A program made the translations under genes and the position numbers. Shown in pieces: positions 29,509-36,523 of a stretch of 64,000 nt of DNA (positions within the stretch are counted from its first letter, which is position 1; the number at the start of each line of letters is the position of its first letter). Where the stretch lies: IMG/VR virus record IMGVR_UViG_3300042386_001233, positions 179,822 through 243,821 of that record; one strand, given 5' to 3'. The notes under the pieces are model-generated. The model did no database searches and was not told the DNA's origin. It was given only the letters and a program-made list of their open reading frames with translations. This DNA comes from a virus.

Positions 29509-29537
29509 ATTCTACACTACTATTATCGACCTGTCAA
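29509..29537 (-). promoter_or_regulatory. Class A promoter TTGACA-N17-TAGAAT
   Basis: Spacer GGTCGATAATAGTAGTG; the reference example of the class. Confidence 0.85.
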
Positions 29538-29566
29538 GAGGAAAAACTTGAGCAAAAAAAGATTGT

Positions 29567-29650
29567 CGTAAAGTGTTGTGAGATAAAGACTTACGACTCG
29601 CGGGGCGGGCCGACCTCGCCCTAAGTCCTTTGGTGTCAAAGAGTTAGGGG
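29567..29650 (-). repeat. R1 double-hairpin element, copy 10
   Basis: CGTAAAGTG...AGACTTACG, linker CGCGGGGCGGGCCGAC, CCTAAGTCCTTT...AGAGTTAGGGG. A run of seven U follows the left arm on the minus transcript. Confidence 0.8.
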
Positions 29651-29682
29651 TTGGTCAGTTAGTAGGCAGAGACTGCTAGTTT

Positions 29683-30087
29683 TTAGAACAGGTTAGCAAA
29701 CCCGCTCTTGAACAAAGCACCGGCCAGCAACGGCTTTCGGCACTTCGTTACACGTTCTGCGTAGAAATTACGCACCTTACCATCCGCAGTTCGACACGTT
29801 ACCAGATTACTGGTACGCACAAACTCAGGATCATTGATACGATACCGACTCTTGCGATTGAGTCTCGCAATCTGATCGGCAGTCAACGTCTGCTTGCCAA
29901 TCACCTTAGCAAGAAAACGCTCATGCGTTCCATGCAAAGGCTGCTCGTAAACAAAGTTGAAAACCTGACCCTCTTGGGCATTCGCCAAGCTAGCTTTCGA
30001 TCCACCATAGACCGAATAGAAGACGAAACCCACAACAGCAACGGCAGCAGCCGCAAAAATCGCACCAAACAGAATCACATCGTTCAT
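29683..30087 (-). CDS. Membrane-anchored hypothetical protein, 134 aa
   Basis: Start at MNDVILFGAIFAAAAVAVVG; one N-terminal helix, then a basic soluble domain (IARLNRKSRYRINDPEFVR). GC-rich compared with the left region. Role unknown. Confidence 0.65.
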   Translation of the reverse strand: MNDVILFGAIFAAAAVAVVGFVFYSVYGGSKASLANAQEGQVFNFVYEQPLHGTHERFLAKVIGKQTLTADQIARLNRKSRYRINDPEFVRTSNLVTCRTADGKVRNFYAERVTKCRKPLLAGALFKSGFANLF

Positions 30088-30132
30088 AGAAACCCTTTCA
30101 AATTGAAAACCGATCACAACATCCATGCCACA

Positions 30133-30161
30133 AGTCTACACTAATTATCGTCATTTGTCAA
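30133..30161 (-). promoter_or_regulatory. Class A promoter TTGACA-N17-TAGACT
   Basis: Spacer contains GACGATAATTAGTG. No R1 copy is present just upstream of this one. Confidence 0.75.
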
Positions 30162-30421
30162 GCGGGAACTTTAGAAAAATTTTCTTCCCAATACTCTACC
30201 ATTTCAGCCATGTTGATACCACTATCATTCCAAGCCACACAATCGGGCGTTTCGAACCGAATAGGACTCACTTCAAAAATCTCACGAATCAAAATTCTAA
30301 AATGATCGTAAGAGCCACACTGTTTGGCTAGAGTATACAAACCCTCATCGTTGCTGATCCACAAGCAGACATTCCAAGTTTGATAGTTTTGATAGCCGTT
30401 ATAGGTTCCGTCGGGACTCAT
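30158..30421 (-). CDS. Conserved phage protein with NYQTW motif, 87 aa
   Basis: YNGYQNYQTWNVCLWISNDE and GLYTLA form a pattern (NYxTW-x-LW-x-ND-x-x-LY) seen in a widespread family of small phage and plasmid proteins of unknown role. Own class A promoter. Confidence 0.7.
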   Translation of the reverse strand: MSPDGTYNGYQNYQTWNVCLWISNDEGLYTLAKQCGSYDHFRILIREIFEVSPIRFETPDCVAWNDSGINMAEMVEYWEENFSKVPA

Positions 30422-30451
30422 GTTCTCACCCTTGCCTTTCTTCTATACTGC

Positions 30452-30480
30452 ATTCTACTATCTATTATCGTCAATTGCAA
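30452..30480 (-). promoter_or_regulatory. Class A promoter TTGCAA-N17-TAGAAT
   Basis: Spacer contains GACGATAATAGATAG. Confidence 0.75.
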
Positions 30481-30515
30481 GTGGTAAACTTGAATCTTTC
30501 AGCATTGCAAGGTTT

Positions 30516-30600
30516 CCGTAAGTCTTTATTCGATAAGGAGTTACAACAATCTGGGGCGCCCGCCCTTACCCCAAGTTCTTTGGAGTTAAGGACTTGCGTC
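30516..30600 (-). repeat. R1 double-hairpin element, copy 11
   Basis: CGTAAGTCTTTAT...ATAAGGAGTTAC, linker TCTGGGGCGCCCGCCC, CCAAGTTCTTT...AAGGACTTGCG. Confidence 0.8.
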
Positions 30601-31144
30601 AAGCTTTCACTTTCTGCTTTTTCTTTTTTGTTACGGGCATCTTGAGCTTTTTCCAAGCTGTTCCTTCAAGATTACGAAAAGAAGAAGTAGTAACATCGAT
30701 CTGGCTTGCCTTAGAACGATGATTACCAACAAACTCCCTCGCTGTCGCTTTGGTCATCCATCGGACTTTAGGCCCATTAGGAGTAACATATACCAGAAAA
30801 AGAATATCAAACTTAGACAATTGCACATGCTTGAATGAAAATTTATATCTAGTAATTTTCTTAGTCCTGCTACTAACCAGAGGAGTAGCTAAAGCTGATT
30901 TCACTTCAATCCTAACATCCTTATTCAAGGTAATGTCGTGGGAATGAGATCCACCATGATAGCTTGTCTTGTGCTTCTTCAGCAGTCCATCCCTAACCAT
31001 CTTTTCAATTGCATGACCACGAAACTGCGACCCCATCTTAGAGAGTTTATATGCTGATTCGCTCTTGGATGGAGAGAAAATAGCAGGCCGCTTCAATCCC
31101 TTGAGTTCTGGAAGCACACGACTCAAATCTTTCATCGTGAACAT
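30599..31144 (-). CDS. PD-(D/E)XK nuclease-like protein
   Basis: 181 aa with AGGAGG 7 nt before ATG 31144. RGHAIEKMVRDGLL, then HDITLNKDVRIEVKSA and a hydrophobic strand (KFDILFLVYV) match the E...D...ExK core of the PD-(D/E)XK superfamily (restriction and resolvase-like nucleases). Basic tail (VTKKKKQKVKA). Could cut host DNA or act in recombination or defence; substrate unknown. Confidence 0.65.
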   Translation of the reverse strand: MFTMKDLSRVLPELKGLKRPAIFSPSKSESAYKLSKMGSQFRGHAIEKMVRDGLLKKHKTSYHGGSHSHDITLNKDVRIEVKSALATPLVSSRTKKITRYKFSFKHVQLSKFDILFLVYVTPNGPKVRWMTKATAREFVGNHRSKASQIDVTTSSFRNLEGTAWKKLKMPVTKKKKQKVKA

Positions 31145-31168
31145 AGCTTGTCCTCCTTTGGTTGAGTC

Positions 31169-31196
31169 ATTCTACAGGAGTATCGGCTATTGTCAA
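31169..31196 (-). promoter_or_regulatory. Class A promoter TTGACA-N16-TAGAAT
   Basis: Spacer contains GCCGATACTCCTG. Drives the nuclease-like gene. Confidence 0.75.
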
Positions 31197-31220
31197 TAGA
31201 TTCGGTAAGAAATTCTCTTT

Positions 31221-31308
31221 CGTCACAATCCTATGCAAGATAAGGACTTACGTCAAATCCGGCTCCCCGCGTCGGCCCTAAGTGCTTGAACACAAAGGGT
31301 TTACGACG
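31221..31308 (-). repeat. R1 double-hairpin element, copy 12
   Basis: Left arm partial (CCTATGCAAGATAAGGACTTACG), linker AATCCGGCTCCCCGCG, right arm CCTAAGTGCTTG...AAGGGTTTACG. Confidence 0.75.
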
Positions 31309-31320
31309 AGAGATTATTTT

Positions 31321-31551
31321 TTACTCAAAATCAACAAAGATGATTTGAGCATAGCCGCGAGGCTTAACGGTATAGCCATCGCCATAGTCAAGAGTATCGG
31401 CCTTGACCGCAGTCATACCGGCCAGAGCCTTGGCCTTACGAATAACACTACGCTGAGAAGCATTCTTCTTGGGGATGAACTCATAACGATTCACCCAACC
31501 ATAGTTAGCTTCACCACCAAAAGTATCCGTATGGGTAACAACGCACTTCAT
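31321..31551 (-). CDS. Hypothetical protein, 76 aa
   Basis: Alpha/beta protein with KKNASQRSVIRKAKALAGM. Overlaps the upstream gene by 4 nt. Function unknown. Confidence 0.65.
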   Translation of the reverse strand: MKCVVTHTDTFGGEANYGWVNRYEFIPKKNASQRSVIRKAKALAGMTAVKADTLDYGDGYTVKPRGYAQIIFVDFE

Positions 31552-31694
31552 TTAACAAGTTCCTTTGCTTTCATGGTTTCAAGATACAACTGTTCCAACA
31601 TCTTCACACGATTCACTGCACGACTAGCTTCACGATTCATGAGTATAACAGCTTTCTGGTGTGCTGTCAAGGGCTTTTTGTTTTTAGTTTTCAT
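31548..31694 (-). CDS. Basic helical protein, 48 aa
   Basis: ATG 31694 (MKTKNKKPLTAHQKAVILMN). Strongly basic. The overlapping + strand frame is a shadow. Confidence 0.6.
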   Translation of the reverse strand: MKTKNKKPLTAHQKAVILMNREASRAVNRVKMLEQLYLETMKAKELVK

Positions 31695-31710
31695 TTTATT
31701 CCTCACTAGA

Positions 31711-31917
31711 CTACCACCCATTACGGCGGCACTCTTCATTCCAAGCTTCCACTTCTTCCCGTTGCTTACGAGTAACCGCCGGACCCTCACCAGTCAGATA
31801 AGCATCACGAGCAGCATCATACCCATCGTCACTATCCACAAACGGTTCGCAGTGTTCCTTGCAACGCGAGCAAATATCACCACGATAGATCATCACACCA
31901 CAGCAATCACTCAACAT
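31711..31917 (-). CDS. Zinc-ribbon protein, 68 aa
   Basis: LSDCCGVMIYRGDICSRCKE: two Cys pairs typical of a treble clef, then an acidic helix and EECRRNGW. Own class B promoter. Confidence 0.7.
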   Translation of the reverse strand: MLSDCCGVMIYRGDICSRCKEHCEPFVDSDDGYDAARDAYLTGEGPAVTRKQREEVEAWNEECRRNGW

Positions 31918-31953
31918 CTTTCACTCTCTCTTTCTCTATCTCTTATATCGACA

Positions 31954-31981
31954 AGTATAGCATAGAAACTTTAGGTGTCAA
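31954..31981 (-). promoter_or_regulatory. Class B promoter TTGACA-N16-TATACT
   Basis: Here the motif GTCGATATAAGA lies just after the -10 and not in the spacer. Same variant at 33889, 35048 and 36524. Confidence 0.7.
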
Positions 31982-32035
31982 GCAGAAAATTTTGAAAAAA
32001 AAGAAAAGATTTTTTGGCACGACATCTGCTATGAG

Positions 32036-32121
32036 TCATAAGTCCTTACTGCTAAAGGATTTACGTCAAATCCGGCCCGCCCCGCCAGCCCTAAGTGCTT
32101 ACGCACAAAGGGTTTAGGGCG
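32036..32121 (-). repeat. R1 double-hairpin element, copy 13
   Basis: TAAGTCCTTA...AAGGATTTACG, linker ATCCGGCCCGCCCCG, CCTAAGTGCTTA...AAGGGTTTAGGG. A complete copy. Confidence 0.85.
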
Positions 32122-32126
32122 AGTGC

Positions 32127-32519
32127 TTAGAATTTTCCTCCAAAATCTGGACTAATTCCAAGTTGCTCCTGAACATCTTCATCGTTCAGGGTATCTTCAT
32201 CCATCATGAAATCCATATCATCAAAGAACATTTCGATTTCTGGCTGTCCATCATGGGCCATAATAGCAGCAAAATCATAGATCATAAAGTAAGCCGTAGC
32301 TTGCACCCATGATTCTACAAGTCCCGAATGTAACTCAATAGTGTCTCTATTAAGATAAACATACTCTATTGCAGAACACTTTGTGCTATCATTCATCTCA
32401 TCCCATACCGGAATTTCATACTTATTCAATTCTTCAGCAAGAACGCCATCTTCTAGCCACTGTGAATAATTCTCATATGTAGCTTCAATCATTCCCGTCG
32501 CAATCTTTCGATACTGCAT
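32127..32519 (-). CDS. Hypothetical acidic protein, 130 aa
   Basis: Very acidic C-terminal half (EIEMFFDDMDFMMDEDTLNDE); helical N-terminus. Could be a DNA mimic or binding partner; unknown. Confidence 0.7.
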   Translation of the reverse strand: MQYRKIATGMIEATYENYSQWLEDGVLAEELNKYEIPVWDEMNDSTKCSAIEYVYLNRDTIELHSGLVESWVQATAYFMIYDFAAIMAHDGQPEIEMFFDDMDFMMDEDTLNDEDVQEQLGISPDFGGKF

Positions 32520-32535
32520 TGTTCTTTCCTTTTAA

Positions 32536-32811
32536 TTAGTCGTTATATGGCCCGTCTTCATTGTAGTCCACAAATCCCACAGCCTCATCGGCGTGGAAAT
32601 CTTCTACTCCATCGTCACCATAGTAACCGTAATCCTCGTCGGTTCCCCATCCAGCGGAAGCCAACGCAGATTCAGCATCACCATCCATACTATCATCAAA
32701 CGAATCATCAGAATCATTCTCCAGGTCATCATTTCCAGCCCAATAATCGTTAGTACGATCATCAGCGTCGATACCGTAAAAATCTTCAAGATCGTCATAT
32801 TCGTAGCTCAT
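32536..32811 (-). CDS. Very acidic protein, 91 aa
   Basis: ATG 32811 (MSYEYDDLEDFYGIDADD). About a third of residues are Asp or Glu, with GYYGDDGVEDF repeats. Likely disordered and acidic. Adjacent to another acidic protein. Confidence 0.65.
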   Translation of the reverse strand: MSYEYDDLEDFYGIDADDRTNDYWAGNDDLENDSDDSFDDSMDGDAESALASAGWGTDEDYGYYGDDGVEDFHADEAVGFVDYNEDGPYND

Positions 32812-32813
32812 GA

Positions 32814-32885
32814 TCAATCCCTCACGATGGTAGTAACGTAAAACAAACCCACATAGCCCACAACAAAAGCAATTGCACTAAGCAT
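32814..32885 (-). CDS. 23-aa membrane peptide
   Basis: LSAIAFVVGYVGLFYVTTIV is one helix ending VRD. Stop next to the ATG of the acidic gene (TGATCATG). Too small for most gene callers. Confidence 0.5.
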   Translation of the reverse strand: MLSAIAFVVGYVGLFYVTTIVRD

Positions 32886-33051
32886 TAGTATACTCCTCGG
32901 GAACGAATTCGTCAACAGCACCTACAACGTCAGCCCAATCCCAAAAATTGACTTCCACACTGGGGTCATCGATAGGCTCGACCATCGGCTCAACAATCCC
33001 CGCTTCGGCCATGTCGTTCAGAATATCGTTGATCTCGTCGAAGTTCAGCAT
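32878..33051 (-). CDS. Acidic hypothetical protein, 57 aa
   Basis: Start at MLNFDEINDILNDMAEAG. Overlaps the membrane peptide's start. Own class A promoter. Confidence 0.6.
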   Translation of the reverse strand: MLNFDEINDILNDMAEAGIVEPMVEPIDDPSVEVNFWDWADVVGAVDEFVPEEYTNA

Positions 33052-33088
33052 GATTCTGGTTCCTGTGGTTTCCGTTCGTGATGCTGCG

Positions 33089-33117
33089 ATTATACTCTTA
33101 TTATCGGCCAGCGTCAA
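33089..33117 (-). promoter_or_regulatory. Class A promoter TTGACG-N17-TATAAT
   Basis: Spacer contains GGCCGATAATAAGAG. Confidence 0.75.
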
Positions 33118-33179
33118 GCAGAAACTTGGAAAATTCCAGAATATAATTTCATGCCAAAGACGAAAAATCTTTTAGTTAA

Positions 33180-33263
33180 CGTAAAGTCTTGGTGCATAAA
33201 CACTTACGCTTCGCGGGGGCGGCCGGACTCGACGTAAGTCCTTACAGGTGAAGGAGATACGTC
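33180..33263 (-). repeat. R1 double-hairpin element, copy 14
   Basis: CGTAAAGTCTTG...ACACTTACG, linker CGCGGGGGCGGCCGG, CGTAAGTCCTTA...AAGGAGATACG. The right arm overlaps the end of the 33242 gene. Confidence 0.8.
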
Positions 33264-33322
33264 ATAGTGCAGCCAATAATAAAACACACCCCCCACAATA
33301 TGTAGTCACTCACTTTCATCAT
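33242..33322 (-). CDS. 26-aa membrane peptide
   Basis: MMKVSDYILWGVCFIIGCTM, ending TYLLHL. GGAGG lies directly before tandem ATG, in the frame that an overlapping 62-codon reading misses. Coupled with the 36-aa membrane protein. Confidence 0.55.
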   Translation of the reverse strand: MMKVSDYILWGVCFIIGCTMTYLLHL

Positions 33323-33416
33323 TTTCCTCCATATACATGATATTTGACATACTAGCGTACAGTACAATACCACAAATATAACCGAAAGCAACACTAATAA
33401 AGTCGAACTGATACAT
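33306..33416 (-). CDS. 36-aa membrane protein
   Basis: ATG 33416 is 8 nt after GGAG. Helix FISVAFGYICGIVLYASM and acidic tail EENDESE. Replaces a longer shadow frame starting at the ribosome site itself. Confidence 0.55.
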   Translation of the reverse strand: MYQFDFISVAFGYICGIVLYASMSNIMYMEENDESE

Positions 33417-33443
33417 CCGTGTATCTCCATTTTGTTTAAGTGG

Positions 33444-33632
33444 TCAATCCCCGTATCCTACCCAGAAATCATCACCCTTATCATTCTTCATAAGAGTAAA
33501 ACCCCTGGCCCGCATATTCTCATACTCGTTTATTCTCTGCCAAACTTCTCCCACAATAGTGAGAAAATAAGCAAAGAACAAAACCCCACACATAACCGCC
33601 ACCCAGACCCACACCATAATAAAATCGCTCAT
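33444..33632 (-). CDS. Membrane protein, 62 aa
   Basis: Start MSDFIMVWVWVAVMCGVLFF (GGAGG 8 nt upstream). One helix then a charged segment ending DDFWVGYGD. Confidence 0.65.
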   Translation of the reverse strand: MSDFIMVWVWVAVMCGVLFFAYFLTIVGEVWQRINEYENMRARGFTLMKNDKGDDFWVGYGD

Positions 33633-33634
33633 AT

Positions 33635-33838
33635 TCAAGCCTCCGGTTGAGTAGAGATAGCAGTTAGATTCCCGCACTGCTCAAGATAGCACGAACGATA
33701 CTTACCCTCACCCAATTTCACAATCATCAAATGACCCTTGGGCTTATCATAAACCCTACGAACCTCACCCCTGAAGCTCTTACCCTTATAATCAAAAGCT
33801 ACCCAATCATGTCTCTGTGGCAACGTGAGATTGTCCAT
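33635..33838 (-). CDS. Hypothetical SH3-like protein, 67 aa
   Basis: Basic beta pattern (WVAFDYKGKSFRGEVRRVYD). Possibly nucleic-acid or protein binding. Own class B promoter. Confidence 0.65.
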   Translation of the reverse strand: MDNLTLPQRHDWVAFDYKGKSFRGEVRRVYDKPKGHLMIVKLGEGKYRSCYLEQCGNLTAISTQPEA

Positions 33839-33888
33839 ACTTTTCCTCTTTGTTGTTAGTTCTCGTTTTCCCTATACCTATTATCGAC

Positions 33889-33917
33889 ATTCTACCATAT
33901 CAACCTTTAGCCTGCAA
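33889..33917 (-). promoter_or_regulatory. Class B promoter TTGCAG-N17-TAGAAT
   Basis: GTCGATAATAGG follows the -10. An R3 palindrome is adjacent at 33920. Confidence 0.7.
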
Positions 33918-33919
33918 TA

Positions 33920-33937
33920 CCTTACAGTATCGATAGG
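33920..33937 (-). repeat. R3 palindrome CCTTAC...GATAGG (imperfect)
   Basis: One of five short inverted repeats (consensus CCTTACaatatcGTAAGG) found only between 33.9 and 36.6 kb, each close to a promoter. Confidence 0.55.
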
Positions 33938-33944
33938 TTGGCCT

Positions 33945-34151
33945 CTAACCCCTCTTAGGGGCTACGAGATCAACCCTCACGATTTCCTTGGTGTCGAAAC
34001 CCTGAGAACGCATATACTGGTAAACCGCACGGTCTGAACCGCAACGGTAAACTCTATAGGCTTTCCCATTCTTCATATGCACGATATGATCGTAAATATA
34101 AATAGAGGGAAGCGAACGGGTGAAACTTTCGACTGAAACTGACTCTCTCAT
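33945..34151 (-). CDS. Hypothetical protein, 68 aa
   Basis: ATG 34151 (MRESVSVESFTRSLP). Contains HMKNGKAYRVYRCGSDRAV. Unknown function. Own class A promoter. Confidence 0.65.
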   Translation of the reverse strand: MRESVSVESFTRSLPSIYIYDHIVHMKNGKAYRVYRCGSDRAVYQYMRSQGFDTKEIVRVDLVAPKRG

Positions 34152-34180
34152 CTTCAACTCTCTTTCTTTCTTGTCCTACG

Positions 34181-34209
34181 ATTATACATCTATTATCGTC
34201 CAGTGTCAA
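34181..34209 (-). promoter_or_regulatory. Class A promoter TTGACA-N17-TATAAT
   Basis: Spacer contains GGACGATAATAGATG. Confidence 0.78.
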
Positions 34210-34230
34210 GCTATTTCTAGAGAAAAGAAT

Positions 34231-34248
34231 CCTTACAATATCGTAAGG
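34231..34248 (-). repeat. R3 palindrome CCTTACAATATCGTAAGG
   Basis: Perfect 6-bp arms around AATATC, adjacent to R1 copy 15. Confidence 0.65.
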
Positions 34249-34333
34249 TTGCAAGTTGTTGCGTCATAAGGAGTTACATCAAATCGGGGCGGTCGCGTTT
34301 GCCCTAAGTCCTTATAGGGTAACGCTTTAGGTC
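34245..34333 (-). repeat. R1 double-hairpin element, copy 15
   Basis: GCAAGTTGTT...AAGGAGTTAC, linker AATCGGGGCGGTCGCG, CCTAAGTCCTTA...AACGCTTTAGG. Confidence 0.78.
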
Positions 34334-34364
34334 AACTGCTATATGTTTGTGCAGTAGTGATCGT

Positions 34365-34739
34365 TCATTCATCACTCTTGAAGCTGAACGGGCTGAGTTC
34401 CAGATGGGCGACCACACCATACTGTTTGGTCAGTTCCTCGATACGTTCACGGCTTCCCGGCTTTCCAACCGGAACGATCATGGTATCCTCACCCCCCACA
34501 TAGCGGGGGTCAGCCTTTTCCTTGCGAACCTTGCCAATGTTCTTCAGTGCGGTACGATTGAATTTGAGTACCTTTTCGGTCACAACGTAACGCTTGTGGT
34601 CAGTCACACCGTGAACGTAGTCAACGTCGATGATGCACTGCTCATCGGTCACTTCGTGGCGAACTGGAATCGCGATACCCTTGAAGATCATACGGGCTTG
34701 ACGCTTGGCATTTTCGATGATTGGATACTTGGTTTTCAT
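34365..34739 (-). CDS. Hypothetical protein, 124 aa
   Basis: ATG 34739 (MKTKYPIIENAKRQARM). Basic, alpha/beta, GC-rich codon use. No family recognised. Own class A promoter. Confidence 0.65.
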   Translation of the reverse strand: MKTKYPIIENAKRQARMIFKGIAIPVRHEVTDEQCIIDVDYVHGVTDHKRYVVTEKVLKFNRTALKNIGKVRKEKADPRYVGGEDTMIVPVGKPGSRERIEELTKQYGVVAHLELSPFSFKSDE

Positions 34740-34779
34740 TGTCTTTTTCTCTAAGGGTCTATCGTTCTCTTGTGCGATC

Positions 34780-34808
34780 ATTATACCAAACTGATTTTAT
34801 CGTGTCAA
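34780..34808 (-). promoter_or_regulatory. Class A promoter TTGACA-N17-TATAAT
   Basis: CGATAAAATCAG begins the spacer directly after the -35; box shifted by about 4 nt compared with other class A sites. Confidence 0.7.
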
Positions 34809-34826
34809 CCTTACAATACCGTTAGG
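34809..34826 (-). repeat. R3 palindrome (imperfect)
   Basis: CCTTACAATACCGTTAGG, abutting the -35 of the 34780-34808 promoter. Confidence 0.55.
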
Positions 34827-35007
34827 CCCAGGGATGGCCGTAGGCATCAACTGCGGGAGCTAGCTCATCGTCCGAAAAATATGCGTTCATACTTTCGGTT
34901 ACGGTTACTTCCCACACATTACCCTCATCGTATTCCCAGCCTACGATTTTGCCAAACTTTTTCTCTTTTCCCCACATGAACGATACGCTGTCACCAATTT
35001 CAAACAT
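34822..35007 (-). CDS. Small SH3/KOW-like protein, 61 aa
   Basis: MFEIGDSVSFMWGKEKKFGK then IVGWEYD and WEVTVTE: typical five-strand barrel pattern. Role unknown. Own class B promoter. Confidence 0.65.
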   Translation of the reverse strand: MFEIGDSVSFMWGKEKKFGKIVGWEYDEGNVWEVTVTESMNAYFSDDELAPAVDAYGHPWA

Positions 35008-35047
35008 TCTTTTCTCTCTTTCTTTCTTCTCTATGTCTTATATCGAC

Positions 35048-35076
35048 ATTATACCATGCTCATCTTGAGCTTGCAA
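35048..35076 (-). promoter_or_regulatory. Class B promoter TTGCAA-N17-TATAAT
   Basis: TGTCGATATAAGACA follows the -10. Confidence 0.7.
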
Positions 35077-35162
35077 GAGAAATCTAGAAATTTTATTGTC
35101 AAGAATTTTTGACAAAAGAATCGTCTATTTTCTATCCTATTGGCACAGCATTTGCTAGGTGA

Positions 35163-35246
35163 ACGTAAAGTGTTGCAGCATAAGGACTTACGTCGATCCC
35201 GGCCCGCCCGCCTCGCTGTAAGTCCTTTACAGACAAGGCTTTATGT
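35163..35246 (-). repeat. R1 double-hairpin element, copy 16
   Basis: CGTAAAGTGTTG...TAAGGACTTACG, linker GATCCCGGCCCGCCCG, TGTAAGTCCTTTA...AAGGCTTTATG. The right arm ends at the stop region of the 35246 gene. Confidence 0.82.
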
Positions 35247-35545
35247 TAACTCACCACCATACGATCCTCAAACGGTGTGCCGTCTTTTAGGTACCATTCG
35301 TAGTTCTTCTGGTATACCTGTACGGGCGAATACTGGTTGATACGCTTCTTAGTGGTGTGCGTATGCCATCCACCACTATTGAGCATAACAGTATCGTCGG
35401 GATAAATCACCACGACATTCGTACCATGCAACTCTATTGCAACGCTACCATCGGCCTGGATATAGGCATAGGTATTGTTGCCAACCTTGCGAGTATCCTT
35501 ATTAGTCTTACCACGAACCATCTTTACTGCTTCAAAGTGTGTCAT
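35246..35545 (-). CDS. Conserved hypothetical protein, 99 aa
   Basis: NNTYAYIQADGSVAIELHGT, then VVVIYPDDTVMLNSGGWHT and TTKKRIN: a pattern common to a widespread phage/bacterial family of unknown function (repeated DGS/LHGT/YPD/NSGGW motifs). Confidence 0.75.
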   Translation of the reverse strand: MTHFEAVKMVRGKTNKDTRKVGNNTYAYIQADGSVAIELHGTNVVVIYPDDTVMLNSGGWHTHTTKKRINQYSPVQVYQKNYEWYLKDGTPFEDRMVVS

Positions 35546-35550
35546 TTTGT

Positions 35551-35658
35551 TTACCAGCTTTCGCTAATGATTCCTAGTAATTGTTGAAGAAACTGTAAAA
35601 CTTCTTTGATATTGTATGTAGCATAATCTACATAACCATCAGGCAGATACCTAGACAT
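35551..35658 (-). CDS. Hypothetical protein, 35 aa
   Basis: SRYLPDGYVDYATYNIKEVL then a short hydrophobic helix. Small; supported by tight packing. Confidence 0.5.
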   Translation of the reverse strand: MSRYLPDGYVDYATYNIKEVLQFLQQLLGIISESW

Positions 35659-35664
35659 ATTCCC

Positions 35665-35778
35665 TCAGTCGTGAAGAATGGATTGAATAGCGTTACCCAC
35701 CTCGTGGGCGGTGTACGAGATGAAACCAGCAAAAGCAATCAAGGCAAACAACTGAACGTATTCGATAGTCGTAATCAT
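35665..35778 (-). CDS. 37-aa membrane peptide
   Basis: VQLFALIAFAGFISYTAH is the single helix; ends SILHD. Own class A promoter. Confidence 0.55.
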   Translation of the reverse strand: MITTIEYVQLFALIAFAGFISYTAHEVGNAIQSILHD

Positions 35779-35806
35779 TGGGATTCCTTTTCTTTCTTGT
35801 GTTCTT

Positions 35807-35835
35807 ATTCTACACCTATTATCGACCAACGTCAA
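35807..35835 (-). promoter_or_regulatory. Class A promoter TTGACG-N17-TAGAAT
   Basis: Spacer contains GGTCGATAATAGGTG. Confidence 0.78.
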
Positions 35836-35855
35836 GCTCTAGCAATAGTTTTCTT

Positions 35856-35873
35856 CCTTACAATATCGTAAGG
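35856..35873 (-). repeat. R3 palindrome CCTTACAATATCGTAAGG
   Basis: Identical to the copy at 34231; forms the outer arm of R1 copy 17. Confidence 0.65.
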
Positions 35874-35959
35874 TTCATAAGCCTATATGAGATAAGGACT
35901 TACGTCAGATGCGGGCGCCCGGCCTCGCCCTAAGTGTTTATAGGGTAAGGCTTTAGGTC
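35866..35959 (-). repeat. R1 double-hairpin element, copy 17
   Basis: CGTAAGG...AAGGACTTACG, linker GATGCGGGCGCCCGGCC, CCTAAGTGTTTA...AAGGCTTTAGG. Confidence 0.78.
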
Positions 35960-36173
35960 ATGAGGCGTGAATGAAGACCTTTTCGCTTACTGTACGGTTA
36001 GTCACTGTCACGATCCAATTCTTTCCGCTACCATCCTCACGCATGATACCATTGATAAGGCCCACATGAGCGTTACCCTTTGGGTCGAGCACGCAGTGAT
36101 ACTTACCAGCTCGCATAGCAGAAAAAATCTTATCAAGGTTGTTCGTCACAGTTTTGTAGTTAGTCTGAAGCAT
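35958..36173 (-). CDS. Hypothetical protein, 71 aa
   Basis: MLQTNYKTVTNNLDKIFSAM then a beta segment (NWIVTVTNRTVSEKVFI). Unknown. Own promoter. Confidence 0.65.
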   Translation of the reverse strand: MLQTNYKTVTNNLDKIFSAMRAGKYHCVLDPKGNAHVGLINGIMREDGSGKNWIVTVTNRTVSEKVFIHAS

Positions 36174-36203
36174 CTTTTTCCTTTTCTTTCTTGTGTTGTT
36201 TCT

Positions 36204-36233
36204 ATTATAGGTTATCGGTTAGGGCGTTGTCAA
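36204..36233 (-). promoter_or_regulatory. Class A promoter TTGACA-N18-TATAAT
   Basis: Spacer contains ACCGATAACC. Confidence 0.7.
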
Positions 36234-36237
36234 TACC

Positions 36238-36480
36238 TTAGTAGTAAAGAAAATCTTCCAGAATGTTTCCGTCCCGGTCAACGGTGATTCCCTCACCCTC
36301 ATCACCCATCGGAAAAAAGTCTCCAATGCAGGCGTTTCCGTCGCTCATTTCATAGTAGTGAAAAGCCTCTTCGAGCAACTCACCACCGATGCGAGCAATA
36401 CCAACAAGAGTTTCGGGCATGGTCGAATCAGCACCATAGAGGAAGTTTTCGAGTTCGTTGCGATTGTTGATGGTGATCAT
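36238..36480 (-). CDS. Hypothetical protein, 80 aa
   Basis: Acidic, Gly-rich centre (IGDFFPMGDEGEGITVDRDG). No family recognised. Own class B promoter. Confidence 0.65.
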   Translation of the reverse strand: MITINNRNELENFLYGADSTMPETLVGIARIGGELLEEAFHYYEMSDGNACIGDFFPMGDEGEGITVDRDGNILEDFLYY

Positions 36481-36523
36481 TTTCTTGTCCTCTTGTTTAT
36501 CGTTCTCTTGTTCTTATATCGAC

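Noticed and set aside
31282-31965. 227-codon plus-strand frame
   Set aside because: Runs over R1 copy 12, three minus-strand genes and a promoter; low-complexity translation and no start signal.
33242-33430. 62-codon membrane frame starting at 33430
   Set aside because: Its ATG overlaps the ribosome site of two better-supported overlapping membrane peptides (33242-33322 and 33306-33416).
34347-34754. 135-codon plus-strand frame
   Set aside because: Antisense shadow of 34365-34739, which has a matching promoter and start.
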